This document shows positions 52,287 to 62,225 of a stretch of 64,000 bases of DNA, in pieces. Location: positions 251,245 to 315,244 of the forward strand of contig CAJTWN010000002.1 of assembly GCA_910580105.1 (NCBI GenBank). Direction: 5' to 3'. Within the stretch, counting starts at the first letter, position 1; each line of letters starts with the position of its first letter. The stretch is from an uncultured Clostridia bacterium. Lineage in GTDB: Bacteria > Bacillota > Clostridia > Monoglobales > Monoglobaceae. A program made the position numbers and the translations under genes. The notes beneath the pieces are model-generated. The model had not been told where the DNA came from. It saw only the letters and a list, made by a program, of their open reading frames with translations, and searched no databases.

Positions 52287-52655
52287 TTAAATAAATTCCG
52301 GATCCGCATCCGCGGCATTGATCCGCATCGTTTGTATGGCATACAGGCAATCCTGATAAGTAGAATATTCAACGGATATTGAAATTGTTTCCCCATTCCT
52401 TGCACATAAACTGAACTGATACTTTCCATCCTCATTTTGATATATTATAAATTTGGGATTTACCTGTTTTTCAAATTGTTCTGCTGTCCTATCCTCCACA
52501 TGTGCGCGCGGTGCATTTTTCATTACACTATTTATACCTTTGCAGCATCCCACCATGGATTTATATACAACCGACGCTGCAAGCGGTGTCCCATTATCTT
52601 CCTGAAGACAAAACTGCAGTCCGCCATTCATTTCACTGACCACAAATTTCCCCAT
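52287..52655 (-). CDS. YegP-like DUF1508 protein (two repeats)
   Basis: A 122-residue protein with two DUF1508 (UPF0339) repeats: MGKFVVSEMNGGLQFCLQ ... YKSMVGCCKGINSVMKNA (1-47) and PKFIIYQNEDGKYQFSLCARNGE ... YSTYQDCLYAIQTMRI (66-113). The start at 52655 is fixed by GGAGGAGG 4-9 bp before it; the longer open frame includes that site. The domain is a small beta-beta-alpha fold with no known biochemical activity. It is a single gene with its own terminator. Confidence 0.85.
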   Translation of the reverse strand: MGKFVVSEMNGGLQFCLQEDNGTPLAASVVYKSMVGCCKGINSVMKNAPRAHVEDRTAEQFEKQVNPKFIIYQNEDGKYQFSLCARNGETISISVEYSTYQDCLYAIQTMRINAADADPEFI

Positions 52656-52894
52656 TTGCCTCCTCCCCCTTGACAAACTTTATAATAAAATAGCAAGGAA
52701 AATACCATTTGTCAACAGGGATGAGAGCAGATTACCAATTTTAAAAAAAATTTACCAAATTCATTCGTCACAACTGATGAAGACCCTTTATTTTTTTCTA
52801 TTGAAAAAACCATTTTATCAACCGCTGTCACACCCGTACTTTCCAATACCGGCAGTTTGAAATATAAATATTCTATCCATCCGGATGATATTGG

Positions 52895-54496
52895 CTATTT
52901 TCTTTCTTTTGTATAAACAATTTCCCCTTTTTTTATTGTCTGCAAAACCTGTATTTCCCGCAGTTCTTCATCTTGGCAGGTCAATGGATTTTTATCTAAT
53001 ATCACCAAATCTGCCAGTTTGCCCTTTGCAAGTGTTCCTTTCCGATCCTCCTCGAAGTATGCGAAAGCCGCCCATTTGGTCACTGCCTCCATCGCTTCCC
53101 AGACCGAACACCTTTCTTCCTTTCCGAGAATCCTCCCTTCTCTGGTTTTGCGGTTGACCGCACACCAGATGGTTTCCATCATGTTGGGCTGTATCACCGG
53201 CGTATCCTGATGAAAATTGATCATGACGCCTGCATCAATGGCTGAACGGACAGGAGAGATATAATTGGCCCGCTCTGCACCAAAATTTTTGTAATGAATA
53301 TCTCCCCAATAATAGGTATGCGCCACAAAAAACGAAGCAATAATACCAAGTGCCCGCATCTGCGGTAACTGGTCGCGCCGAACCAACTGTGCATGAATCA
53401 TCACAGGACGGATTTGCTTTTGTGGATTCCTTTTTTGTGCTTCTTTACAACAGGAAATCATCTGTTTTGCCGCCGCATCTCCATTGCAATGCACCAAAAT
53501 CTGACGCCCTTCTGCATAGGCTCTTTCCATAAATTGAAGAACCTCTTCATCCGAATAAATGGGATAGCCACGGTATCCGTCTTCTGCCTGGGCATACGGC
53601 GCACACATCCATGCGGTTCTGCCCTGGGGCGAACCATCCAAAAAGATTTTATAGCCGCCTATTTTCAAGTTTTCTTTATATATGCCATCATAGGATGGAT
53701 TTTCTGCCGGCAGTTCCGCATATTCCTTTTCATCCATATATGCAATAATCTCTGCCTTCATTTTACCGGACGCAGAAAAATCCTTCAAAATTTCCAATTC
53801 ACTCCTTTTTGCATATCCCTCCTGCATCGTCGTGATTCCATTTGAAAAATAAAGATTCTGTGCTTGCTCCATATTTTTCAGAACCTGATCGGCAGGAGTT
53901 TTTGGTATCATTGCAGTTGTATGAAAAAATGCGCCTTCTTCCAGATAACCATTCGGCTCCCGGCTTCCTTCCATTCTGCCAAAAAATCCATCTTCCGGGT
54001 CTTTTGTATCAGCAGAAATCTTCATTTCATCAAGACCTCTCCGGTTTAAAACCCCCATATGTCCGGACGCGTGGGTCATTAAAACCGGATTGGGGATTCC
54101 CGCCTTTTCCAAAACCATTTTATCCGGATGCCTGCCTTCATTCAACAGGTTATGATCATATCCATAGGCAAATATCCACTGTCCATCTTCTGGTTCTTTC
54201 TCCCTTACATAAGCTTTGATACGGTCAATTATCTCGTCAAAGCTTTTACTGCCGGTAAGATTCAACATACTAAGCGCCATTGCCAGCATGGTCACATGAC
54301 TATGTCCGTCAATAAACCCGGGACACAATGTATTTCCCTGCAAATCAACTTTTTCACAAGTACTGCCTGCAGAATTTTTAACTTCGTCCAAGTCTCCCAC
54401 TGCCGCAATTCTTCCGTCCCGTACCAACAGCGCCTCTATCCTTTCTCCCTCTTTCTCCATACCCAGGATTGTTCCGCCAAAATACAATCTTTCCAT
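52895..54496 (-). CDS. YtcJ-type amidohydrolase (family 3)
   Basis: A 533-residue metal-dependent hydrolase. N-terminal beta-sandwich part, then the TIM barrel starting with LCPGFIDGHSHVTML (metal-binding His-x-His), then MTHASGHMGVLN, DGSPQGRTAWM, the metal ligand His in ILVHCNGDAA, VMIHAQLVRRDQL, and the late Asp in INFHQDTPVIQPN. The C-terminus GTLAKGKLADLVILDKNPL is typical of the superfamily. YtcJ/LAF3-like enzymes act on amide or N-acyl bonds of unknown substrates. It is alone, with a promoter region upstream at 54500-54590 that is shared with the terminator of tcdA. Confidence 0.9.
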   Translation of the reverse strand: MERLYFGGTILGMEKEGERIEALLVRDGRIAAVGDLDEVKNSAGSTCEKVDLQGNTLCPGFIDGHSHVTMLAMALSMLNLTGSKSFDEIIDRIKAYVREKEPEDGQWIFAYGYDHNLLNEGRHPDKMVLEKAGIPNPVLMTHASGHMGVLNRRGLDEMKISADTKDPEDGFFGRMEGSREPNGYLEEGAFFHTTAMIPKTPADQVLKNMEQAQNLYFSNGITTMQEGYAKRSELEILKDFSASGKMKAEIIAYMDEKEYAELPAENPSYDGIYKENLKIGGYKIFLDGSPQGRTAWMCAPYAQAEDGYRGYPIYSDEEVLQFMERAYAEGRQILVHCNGDAAAKQMISCCKEAQKRNPQKQIRPVMIHAQLVRRDQLPQMRALGIIASFFVAHTYYWGDIHYKNFGAERANYISPVRSAIDAGVMINFHQDTPVIQPNMMETIWCAVNRKTREGRILGKEERCSVWEAMEAVTKWAAFAYFEEDRKGTLAKGKLADLVILDKNPLTCQDEELREIQVLQTIKKGEIVYTKERK

Positions 54497-54592
54497 ATAC
54501 TTTCCCCCTTCTTCTCTTTACTTTCAGTATACCCCATTTTAGCTTTTTGGCAACACATCTTAGCATTTTTCTCCTTTTACAATAAATAATTA

Positions 54593-54625
54593 TAAAAAAA
54601 CAACAGCAAACACACAGGTTTGCTG
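54593..54625 (-). terminator. Terminator of the DUF512-tcdA operon
   Basis: Hairpin CAGCAAAC / GTTTGCTG followed on the minus strand by TTGTTTTTTT. Confidence 0.9.
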
Positions 54626-54670
54626 TATCCGTCTATGTAAAAAAATTCAATTCTGCAAAGTGAACCCCAA

Positions 54671-55378
54671 TTATCCTTCTTGTGCGATTAAATCTTTGAC
54701 AACTTCTCCTGCCAATATAAGTCCGGCTACCGATGGAACAAAAGCAACACTTCCCGGTGTTTTTATTCTTCCTTCTTCACAGGTATGCGGTGTTTTAACC
54801 TCTTCGGTTGAAAATACCGTCTTTACGCCGCGTATTCCCATCTTTCTCAGCTTTGTCCGCATCACCCGCGCCAAAGGACAAACCGAGGTCTTTTCAATGT
54901 CCGCAACCTGAAATTTTGTCGGATCCAGCTTGTTTCCGGCCCCCATACAAGAAATAACAGGCACCCCCACCTGCTTGGCCCGCTGAATAATTTCAAGCTT
55001 TGCCGATACCATATCCACCGCATCCACCACATAAGAAAATCCGGACAAAGAAATCTCTTCCGCATTTTCCGGCAAATAAAAACAGGACTTTGTCTCAACC
55101 TCTGCCTCTGAATTTATGCGTAAAATCCGTTCCCTTGCCACACATACCTTTTCAATTCCAATGGTCGTCTCGTCTGCAATCAACTGACGGTTGATATTGC
55201 TTTCTGCCACAACATCGCCATCCACCAGCAAAAAATGTCCAACACCGCAGCGCGCCAATGCCTCCACCACATAGGAGCCAACGCCGCCAATGCCAAACAC
55301 CGCCACATGGGCATTTTTCAATTTTTCCACTGCCGCCTCGCCCAGCAGCATAGCTTCCCGGCTGAAACGTTCTTCCAT
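54671..55378 (-). CDS. tcdA: tRNA threonylcarbamoyladenosine dehydratase TcdA
   Basis: A 235-residue E1-like enzyme that cyclises t6A37 in tRNA using ATP. The Rossmann nucleotide site VAVFGIGGVGSYVVEALARCG (29-49), the VDGDVVAESNINRQL block, the DAVDMVSAKLEI block with catalytic Asp, and CMGAGNKLDPT are all present. A KTPHTCEEG segment carries the cysteine near the C-terminus typical of Clostridia TcdA. It is the last gene of the DUF512-der-plsY-gpsA-tcdA operon, 11 bp after gpsA. Confidence 0.93.
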   Translation of the reverse strand: MEERFSREAMLLGEAAVEKLKNAHVAVFGIGGVGSYVVEALARCGVGHFLLVDGDVVAESNINRQLIADETTIGIEKVCVARERILRINSEAEVETKSCFYLPENAEEISLSGFSYVVDAVDMVSAKLEIIQRAKQVGVPVISCMGAGNKLDPTKFQVADIEKTSVCPLARVMRTKLRKMGIRGVKTVFSTEEVKTPHTCEEGRIKTPGSVAFVPSVAGLILAGEVVKDLIAQEG

Positions 55379-55389
55379 TCTTTCACCTG

Positions 55390-56406
55390 CTAATCTTCTA
55401 TCTTTAAAAAGGCGCGCTCACTCTCATGCTTTTTCCCTCTGCTCATCAAATTTTCCACCGCCTGATTCGGTGGCATTCCGGCAAACAGAACCTGATATGC
55501 CTGTTCGACAATCGGCATTTCAACATGATATTTTTCTGCAAGGGCTTTTGCCGCGCGACAGGTGCGCACACCTTCAACAACCATTTTTACCTCTGCCTGC
55601 GCCTCTTCAACAGACATCCCCTGACCAATCAAAATCCCAGCCCTGCGGTTTCTCGAGTGCATACTGGTACAGGTTACAATCAGATCCCCTATGCCGGAAA
55701 GCCCGTTAAAAGTTTCTTCGTTTGCTCCCATAGCCTTTCCGAGCCGCGACATTTCAACAATTCCTCTGGTCATAAGCGCTGCTTTTGTGTTATCTCCGAG
55801 TCCCATACCATCCAAAATGCCTGCACATAATGCAATGACATTTTTCAAGGAGCCTCCCAATTCAACCCCCAATACATCCGGATTGGTATAAACCCGAAAA
55901 TTTGGATTCATCATGATGTCCTGAATGAATTCCGCCGCTTTTTCGTCCCCTGTTGCCACCACATTGGTGGTAGGAATTCCGCGGGATACCTCTTCCGCAT
56001 GGCTCGGCCCGGACATAACTGCAATTTTACATTCCGGCATTTCCTCATGAAGAATTTGAGAAATGGTGGCATTGGTTCCCTCTTCCAGTCCTTTTGCAAT
56101 GTTTAGAATGATTTGTCCCGGACGAACAATCCCAGCCAGCTGCTTTGCAGTATTCCGCATAGCATGTGAAGGCGAAGCAGTAATCGTAATATCTGCATCT
56201 TTACAATCCTCTATCTCTGATGTAAAAGAGACATTATCAGGAATAGATACACCTGGCAAAAACAGCCGGTTCTCCCTAAACGTTGAAAGTGCCTCGCTTT
56301 CCTCTTTAAAATAAGACCAAAGCCGGACATGATGTCCGTTTTCCGCCAGCATAATTGCAACGGCTGTTCCCCAGCTGCCCGAACCAATAACGCTAATCTC
56401 CGCCAT
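55390..56406 (-). CDS. gpsA: Glycerol-3-phosphate dehydrogenase [NAD(P)+]
   Basis: A 338-residue enzyme that reduces dihydroxyacetone phosphate to sn-glycerol-3-phosphate for phospholipid synthesis. N-terminal dinucleotide site ISVIGSGSWGTAVAIMLAENG; central VMSGPSHAEEVSRGIPT; catalytic Lys in GSLKNVIALCAGILDG; substrate loop FNGLSGIGDLIVTCTSMHSRNRRAG. The length fits the family. It is encoded next to plsY, the acyltransferase that uses its product, a conserved pairing. Confidence 0.97.
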   Translation of the reverse strand: MAEISVIGSGSWGTAVAIMLAENGHHVRLWSYFKEESEALSTFRENRLFLPGVSIPDNVSFTSEIEDCKDADITITASPSHAMRNTAKQLAGIVRPGQIILNIAKGLEEGTNATISQILHEEMPECKIAVMSGPSHAEEVSRGIPTTNVVATGDEKAAEFIQDIMMNPNFRVYTNPDVLGVELGGSLKNVIALCAGILDGMGLGDNTKAALMTRGIVEMSRLGKAMGANEETFNGLSGIGDLIVTCTSMHSRNRRAGILIGQGMSVEEAQAEVKMVVEGVRTCRAAKALAEKYHVEMPIVEQAYQVLFAGMPPNQAVENLMSRGKKHESERAFLKIED

Positions 56407-56429
56407 ATGGATCCTCCTTTTACAAAAAT

Positions 56430-57068
56430 TTAATCACCTGTATTCTTTTTACTTCCCAACTTATTTTCCGTTCCATTGATAAGCCGCTTTATATTTCCTC
56501 TGTGCATAAAAATTGCCGAAACTGCAAGAATGACTGCAAAAATGAGATAAGGCGTATCTCCAAAGTGGAAGATAAAACCCAAAATGACCAATGCAACCGA
56601 CCCCAAAACACTGCCCAAAGAAACATATCGGGTAATTGCCATAATCAAAATAGAAAACACAATAACCGCCAGTCCGATTTTCCAATCTGCAAACAAAATT
56701 GCAACTGTGGAAACCAAAATCCCCTTGCCGCCTCTGAATTTGAAATACAGCGGAAAATTATGTCCCAGAACGGCGCCAACACCTGCGATATAAACTGCCA
56801 GTTGCATCGTCTGTGCATTCGCACCAATTACCTTAGCCTCAATCATCCCCACCAAAATGGCAGCCACCGCTTTTAAACAATCGCCAAGTACAACAAAAAC
56901 AGCTGCTTTTTTTCCATAAGTACGAAGGGCATTGGTTGCACCGGCATTTCCGCTGCCATGGGAACGGATGTCATCGCCCGCCATAAAACGCCCAACAATT
57001 ATCGCCGTACTGATGCTCCCTATTAAATACGCCACAAGAAATACAGACCCCAGCCAAATTCTATCCAT
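56430..57068 (-). CDS. plsY: Acyl-phosphate:glycerol-3-phosphate acyltransferase
   Basis: A 212-residue membrane enzyme that transfers an acyl group to glycerol-3-phosphate, the first step of phospholipid synthesis in Gram-positives. Motif 1 GSISTAIIVGRFMAGDDIRSHGSGNAGATNALR (here described by its HGSGNAGATN core), motif 2 GHNFPLYFKFRGGKGI, and motif 3 in the C-terminal loop (MHRGNIKRLINGTENKLG). About five membrane helices. Located 18 bp after der and 23 bp before gpsA. Confidence 0.97.
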   Translation of the reverse strand: MDRIWLGSVFLVAYLIGSISTAIIVGRFMAGDDIRSHGSGNAGATNALRTYGKKAAVFVVLGDCLKAVAAILVGMIEAKVIGANAQTMQLAVYIAGVGAVLGHNFPLYFKFRGGKGILVSTVAILFADWKIGLAVIVFSILIMAITRYVSLGSVLGSVALVILGFIFHFGDTPYLIFAVILAVSAIFMHRGNIKRLINGTENKLGSKKNTGD

Positions 57069-57086
57069 CTTTTTCCCTCCAATTCT

Positions 57087-58406
57087 CTATTTTTTCTTTT
57101 TCTCCCGGACGATAAAACGTACCGGCGTCCCTTCAAATCCAAACTTTGCACGCAGCTGATTTTCCAAATAGCGGATATAAGAATAATGGGCCAGCTCGGC
57201 ATTGTTTACAAACAAAATAAAGGTCGGCGGTTTGGTACTCGCCTGGGTCGCATAGTATATTTTAAGCCGTTTCCCCTTATCTGAAGGCGGCTGCACCATT
57301 GCAATGGCCTCATTGATAACATCGTTCAGAACCCCTGTCGAAATACGTTTTGTATTCTCTGCCAATACACTTTTAATCTGGGCAAACAAATCGTCAACAC
57401 GCTGTCCGGTTTTTGCTGAAATAAACATAGACGGCGCATACATCATAAAATTAAACTGTTCTTTTACCCGGTTTTTAAAGTTTTTCATGGTGTTGGTTTC
57501 TTTCTCAACAATATCCCATTTATTTACAACAATGATGCTTGCCTTTCCTGCTTCATGCACGTATCCGGCAATTTTGGTATCCTGTTCTGTTATGCCTTCC
57601 GTTGCGTCCACCATAATCAAACACACATCTGCACGGTCTACGGCAGAAAGTGCACGCACAACACTATAACGTTCAACATTTTCATTGATTTTTCCGCGTT
57701 TTCTCATTCCGGCCGTATCAATCAAAACGTATTTCTGCCCATCTTTTTCATAGGTACTGTCAATGGCATCCCGGGTAGTTCCAGCCACATTGCTGACAAT
57801 TACGCGATTTTCTCCCAATATTTTATTAACCAAAGAAGATTTTCCGGCATTTGGCTTTCCAACGATGGCAACCTTAATAACATCTTCTTCCTCTTCTTCC
57901 GCATCCTCTTCCGGCAGCAGGGCAACAATCTCATCCAGCAGGTCACCGACCCCCATTCCATGTATGGAAGAAATAGCAATGGGATCACCAATTCCCAAAT
58001 TATAAAACTCATACATTTCCATCGGCGGTTCTCCGGGCCGGTCTACTTTATTACATACAAGCAAAACCGGGCGTCCGCACTTCCGCAGCATCGCTGCCAC
58101 ATCTTTATCCGATGCAGTCATTCCATCGTTAACGTTGACCATAAACACAATGACATCCGCCATATCAATGGCAAGTTCCGCCTGGTTTCGCATCTGCACC
58201 AGGATTTCATCCGTACCTGCCGGCTCAATTCCGCCCGTATCAACAAGGGTAAACTCCCTTCCGCACCATTCTGCATCCGCATAGATACGATCTCTGGTAA
58301 TTCCCGGCGTATCTTCCACAATGGATATACGTTTTCCCGTTATTTTATTAAAAAGTGTAGACTTTCCCACATTGGGTCTGCCTACAACTGCTACAACTGG
58401 TTTCAT
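57087..58406 (-). CDS. der: Ribosome-assembly GTPase Der (EngA)
   Basis: A 439-residue protein with two tandem GTPase domains and a C-terminal KH-like domain, required for 50S ribosome maturation. Domain 1: G1 GRPNVGKST (8-16), G3 DTGG, G4 NKVD. Domain 2 (from about 178): G1 GKPNAGKSS, G3 DTAGM, G4 NKWD. The C-terminal part KIYYATQASTKPPTFILFVN and YIRYLENQLRAKFGFEGTPVRF is the KH domain. Sits between the DUF512 gene and plsY. Confidence 0.98.
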   Translation of the reverse strand: MKPVVAVVGRPNVGKSTLFNKITGKRISIVEDTPGITRDRIYADAEWCGREFTLVDTGGIEPAGTDEILVQMRNQAELAIDMADVIVFMVNVNDGMTASDKDVAAMLRKCGRPVLLVCNKVDRPGEPPMEMYEFYNLGIGDPIAISSIHGMGVGDLLDEIVALLPEEDAEEEEEDVIKVAIVGKPNAGKSSLVNKILGENRVIVSNVAGTTRDAIDSTYEKDGQKYVLIDTAGMRKRGKINENVERYSVVRALSAVDRADVCLIMVDATEGITEQDTKIAGYVHEAGKASIIVVNKWDIVEKETNTMKNFKNRVKEQFNFMMYAPSMFISAKTGQRVDDLFAQIKSVLAENTKRISTGVLNDVINEAIAMVQPPSDKGKRLKIYYATQASTKPPTFILFVNNAELAHYSYIRYLENQLRAKFGFEGTPVRFIVREKKKK

Positions 58407-58426
58407 TGTTTATTCTCCTCTCCATA

Positions 58427-59704
58427 TCAATCAAGCAGCGCATCCAACAGTGAAAACCCATCATTTTCCACTGCACGAACCTTTATCTTCAATTCCCGCT
58501 CCACATCTTTTAAAGTAACATCATCCAGAAACACATCCTCACCGCGCCGAAGCATTGCAGACGTGATTAATAGTTCTTCGCCCAAAGGCTTGTCCTTTAA
58601 CTGCCGGATTAAATCACCACCGGTTATCAGTCCGGATACTGTAATATGTTTGCCAAAAAAATTATTTTCGATGGGATAGATCGCAATATGATTACCGCTC
58701 AGTTCCTTAACAATATACTGCATCATCCCATAAGCAATTTTCCCGGTGGCAATGGACTTCTTTCGTTTTGGGCATCTGTTTTCCGCCAGTTTCAATGCCT
58801 CCTGGTATTCATAAAGTAAAGAGGTACAAAGGCCTACTCCATTTTCAATCTGCGGAAAGCCGGCATAATCATCATAGGCCGGAAATGGTTTTTCTGCCAT
58901 AATATAAAATTCATCCCCCAAATAGACAAATCGGCGGCCGATTTTTTTCAAAAATTTTTCCTGCCAATTTTCCACCTGTGCAATTACTGCCGCCGCAGAA
59001 GTTTTATCAAATCGCTGCAGCTGCGCAAGTCCGCTCCGATGATCCGACAACCCTACCGGAACGACAGAAAGGCTCTCCATACAATGCGAAAATTTTTCCA
59101 AATCTCCAATGGTACGATCCAATTCCGCTCCATCATTAAAGCCGGGACAAAGAACAATCTGGCCGTTCATATTAAGTCCTCCGTCAGCAAACCGCTGAAG
59201 GTAATCCAATACCTTTCCGGCATTCTTATTATGAAGCATCTTCTGACGAAGTTCCGGATTTGTGGTATGCACGGAAATATTGATACGTGGAATATGATAA
59301 CGCAAAATACGTTCTACGTCCTCATCTTTCATATTCGTCATACTCACATAATTCCCCTGCAAAAAAGAAAGCCGGTAATCGTCATCCTTAAAATAGCAGG
59401 TGCTTCGCATTCCTTTGGGCAGCTGGTCAATGAAACAAAAAATGCAGCGGTTGTGACAGGCACGGGGCTGATCGATCAGCATAGTTTCAAATTCAATGCC
59501 AAGAGGTACAAATTCTTCATTTTCAATCCATGTCTTTTCTCCTGTGACAAGGACAACTTCCAGTTCTTCAGCGGCAGAAGCATACATATAGTCCAGATAA
59601 TCACGGATTTCAATTCCATTTATGCTTTCAATCACATCACCGGCTTCCAATCCAGCTTCTTCTGCCGGACTGTCCGGAAGTATCCTCGCAATTTTTGCTG
59701 CCAT
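58427..59704 (-). CDS. DUF512 radical-SAM/PDZ protein
   Basis: A 425-residue iron-sulfur protein of the DUF512 family. Residues 1-about 60 form a PDZ-like domain (ARILPDSPAEEAGLEAGDVIESINGIEI). The radical-SAM-like core follows with the cysteine cluster RACHNRCIFCFIDQL (CxxxCxxC), then INISVHTTNPELRQKML and CPGFNDGAELDRTI. The C-terminal DUF512 domain ends in the conserved SAMLRRGEDVFLDDVTL. Its function is unknown, but the gene is regularly next to der in Clostridia, and it is the first gene of the five-gene operon here. Confidence 0.93.
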   Translation of the reverse strand: MAAKIARILPDSPAEEAGLEAGDVIESINGIEIRDYLDYMYASAAEELEVVLVTGEKTWIENEEFVPLGIEFETMLIDQPRACHNRCIFCFIDQLPKGMRSTCYFKDDDYRLSFLQGNYVSMTNMKDEDVERILRYHIPRINISVHTTNPELRQKMLHNKNAGKVLDYLQRFADGGLNMNGQIVLCPGFNDGAELDRTIGDLEKFSHCMESLSVVPVGLSDHRSGLAQLQRFDKTSAAAVIAQVENWQEKFLKKIGRRFVYLGDEFYIMAEKPFPAYDDYAGFPQIENGVGLCTSLLYEYQEALKLAENRCPKRKKSIATGKIAYGMMQYIVKELSGNHIAIYPIENNFFGKHITVSGLITGGDLIRQLKDKPLGEELLITSAMLRRGEDVFLDDVTLKDVERELKIKVRAVENDGFSLLDALLD

Positions 59705-59813
59705 ATATGCTTCCCACCTTTCTTCCGGAAAAAGAACTCCTTTTCCCCCATTATTTATTCATTATAGCATATGCCCTCCATTTGTACAAGCACTAATTCC
59801 CATCCGCATTCGA

Positions 59814-59845
59814 CAAAAATACCGCCGAAATCGGCGGTATTTTCT
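59814..59845 (-). terminator. Terminator after the GH30 gene
   Basis: Hairpin AAAATACCGCCG / CGGCGGTATTTT, T-rich on the minus strand, about 100 bp beyond the GH30 stop codon. Confidence 0.85.
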
Positions 59846-59946
59846 ATATTCATACTTCATTTATATAACAAAATATAACTGCATACATTTGAAAGTCAAT
59901 TGGTAAAATAAATCTTTCATTAAGGGCTTCACTATAAAATCATTTT

Positions 59947-61272
59947 CTATTGAATTATATAGGTCGCAATGGAATGCGGTTCTGCAACAATTGGCGCAAG
60001 CTGTCCATGAAGGCGGACGTTCATCTCTAAACACGTTTCCGTCTGATTGAGAACCACAAGAACAATACTGCCGTCCGGATTCCGAAAAGCACAGGATGAT
60101 ACCTGCTGAAAGGCTCCGCTGCTCCCAATCCGAACTGCTCCCGGACGGATGTATTTACTAAAATGGCCAAGATAATAAAATGATGGCCGAAAATATACCA
60201 TATTTTTTTCTGTATCCGCCATCACCGGCGCATTGCAAAAATTCTGCACATGATTTGGCCCGCCCTGAAGATTCAGCAGCATATTCCAATCGCAAAAAGC
60301 GGTACAATAGTTTTTTAAATCATTAATGATTTCATAGGCATATCCCTCTCCTTCAAACCATCCATCCTCTTCTATTGGCTGAAAACCAAAACATCCCTCC
60401 GAAAAAATGATTTTTTTGTCAGGATATAACTCGTGAAACATTTGAAGCTGTTCAAAATGACCGCCTGAATACCAGTGGATCGCAATTCCCTCTACATACT
60501 GTGCGGCCGCCTCATCCGAAAGCATCACCTTTGCCCGGTCATATATGCGTTCTTTATTATGGTCCCAAAAGAAAATTTTAACGCCCATCGGCGCAAGTTT
60601 TGGCCCAAGATAATCCCGAACAAAATCCCGTTCTTCTTCTGGCGTATAGACACAGGAATCCCATGTTTGGGTTGCCTTCGCCTCATTTTGCACGGTCACA
60701 GCCCAGATTTCAATTCCGGACGCCCGCATGGTTTCAATATATTTCACCACATAATCCGCCCACAGACCATAACATTCCGGCAAAAGACGTCCGCCATGAT
60801 TCATTTCCTTATTGGACTTCATATACGCCGGCGGACTCCAGGGAGATGCAAACAATTTAAACGTCCCGTATCTTTGGGCATCCAGAATCATGGGCATCAA
60901 CGATTTCTTATCCCTTTCCATATCAAAGGATTCCAAAGTCATATCTCCATCTTCCGTATAAGCATAGTTCTCAGTCGAAAAATCACAGCTGTTGATATGG
61001 GTACGGCATAAAGAATAACCAATCCCATCCTGGGGATCAAAATATGCACGCAAAACTTTCTCCCGGTTTTCTTCTCCCAACAGATCCAGTGTAGATGAGG
61101 CCGCTTCTGTGAATGCACCGCCAAATCCTTCTATTGTCTGATACGATACTTCCGGAATAATATTGATCAACGCCGGTTCCAAACCCGCTGTATCTTCTTT
61201 GAATGCAACAGGCACAATTTTCTCCATAAATACATTGCCGTCTTTTTTACTTTTTACACCAACAATTTTCAT
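59947..61272 (-). CDS. GH30 family glycoside hydrolase
   Basis: A 441-residue glycosidase of the GH30 family (glucosylceramidase-like, subfamily 1 pattern). N-terminal EGFGGAFTEAASSTLDLL; barrel blocks RTHINSCDFSTENYAY and FASPWSPPAYMKSN; acid/base Glu in VTVQNEAKATQTWDSC; nucleophile Glu in KIIFSEGCFGFQ; and the C-terminal beta-sandwich (SSCAFRNPDGSIVLVVLNQ). No signal peptide, so it acts on imported beta-glycosides. Family activities include beta-glucosidase, beta-1,6-glucanase and beta-xylosidase; the exact activity is not predictable. Follows the alpha/beta hydrolase by 18 bp in the same transcript. Confidence 0.9.
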   Translation of the reverse strand: MKIVGVKSKKDGNVFMEKIVPVAFKEDTAGLEPALINIIPEVSYQTIEGFGGAFTEAASSTLDLLGEENREKVLRAYFDPQDGIGYSLCRTHINSCDFSTENYAYTEDGDMTLESFDMERDKKSLMPMILDAQRYGTFKLFASPWSPPAYMKSNKEMNHGGRLLPECYGLWADYVVKYIETMRASGIEIWAVTVQNEAKATQTWDSCVYTPEEERDFVRDYLGPKLAPMGVKIFFWDHNKERIYDRAKVMLSDEAAAQYVEGIAIHWYSGGHFEQLQMFHELYPDKKIIFSEGCFGFQPIEEDGWFEGEGYAYEIINDLKNYCTAFCDWNMLLNLQGGPNHVQNFCNAPVMADTEKNMVYFRPSFYYLGHFSKYIRPGAVRIGSSGAFQQVSSCAFRNPDGSIVLVVLNQTETCLEMNVRLHGQLAPIVAEPHSIATYIIQ

Positions 61273-61290
61273 TTCTTTTCCTCCGTATTT

Positions 61291-62109
61291 TTATAATTCT
61301 CCTCTAATTGCCTCAATAAAATATTGATTAAACAGGCCAAGTTGGTCATACATCACTCCGTGTCCGCTCTGTGAAAGGGTATACAATTTTGAACCTCGAA
61401 TCCCTTCATTCTGAATCCGTATTAAATCCGGTGTTACCACCTGATCCTTTTCCCCATACAAAATTGCAGTCGGAACATGCACCGACTGCAGATCCCGCCG
61501 GCCATCTTCGTTCCGCAAAGCAGTCAAAGCGCCAAGTGTACCCATACCTGAACTTGAAAGGGCAATTTCCCGGAACCAATCCACTGCAGCTTTTGACTGC
61601 GGGCTTGCAAACAACTGCTGACTGAAGTTCTCACAAAGCTGCGGCCGGTCCGTTTCAGTAAGCCGGATCAAATCATCCACATACGCTCTGGTAAGCCCAT
61701 AAGGAAAATCCGGACGCTGGGTCCAACAGGGCGCCGCCGCTGCCAAAAGCAGCAGCCGGGAAACTGCAAATCCCTTAAACAACCGCATATACCGCAGAAC
61801 AATTGCCCCGCCCATGGAAAATCCAACAAGCACCAAGTCCCGCAGCCGGAGCGCCGCAATCACTTCATAAAGATCACGGGCCATTCGGTTATATGTATAT
61901 CCGGACGCAGGCGCATCTGACATTCCAAAGCCACGTAAATCCAACATCACCACCCGGTATCCATTCCGTACAAGCAATTCGGCCTGATATTCATATATCT
62001 TATGAGACAGCGGCCATCCATGAACCAAAAAAACTGTTCTTTGTCCTCCCTTTGGCCCGATCTCATAAACAGCAATTTTTATCCCGTCTGTCGTCTTTAT
62101 ATATTGCAT
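61291..62109 (-). CDS. Alpha/beta hydrolase
   Basis: A 272-residue serine hydrolase. ATG 62109 (MQYIKTTDG) follows TTGGAGG by 9 bp; longer frames lack a site. Features: oxyanion region VHGWPLSHKIYEYQ, nucleophile elbow VGFSMGGAI with Ser, Asp in ILYGEKDQV and His in SQSGHGVMYDQ. The sequence resembles haloperoxidase/esterase-like enzymes; the true substrate is unknown. It is located between the GH38 and GH30 genes in a glycan-degrading cluster, where it could remove ester groups. That role is inferred only from neighbours. Confidence 0.88.
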   Translation of the reverse strand: MQYIKTTDGIKIAVYEIGPKGGQRTVFLVHGWPLSHKIYEYQAELLVRNGYRVVMLDLRGFGMSDAPASGYTYNRMARDLYEVIAALRLRDLVLVGFSMGGAIVLRYMRLFKGFAVSRLLLLAAAAPCWTQRPDFPYGLTRAYVDDLIRLTETDRPQLCENFSQQLFASPQSKAAVDWFREIALSSSGMGTLGALTALRNEDGRRDLQSVHVPTAILYGEKDQVVTPDLIRIQNEGIRGSKLYTLSQSGHGVMYDQLGLFNQYFIEAIRGEL

Positions 62110-62225
62110 AAGCCACACCTCCAACAGCAATATTTATCACTATTGTATGCGGCAATTCTGTGTCCTATCACATTACCCAAATCACGTTGCTGACACTTCA
62201 AAATCAGAAAACTGATCTATCCTTT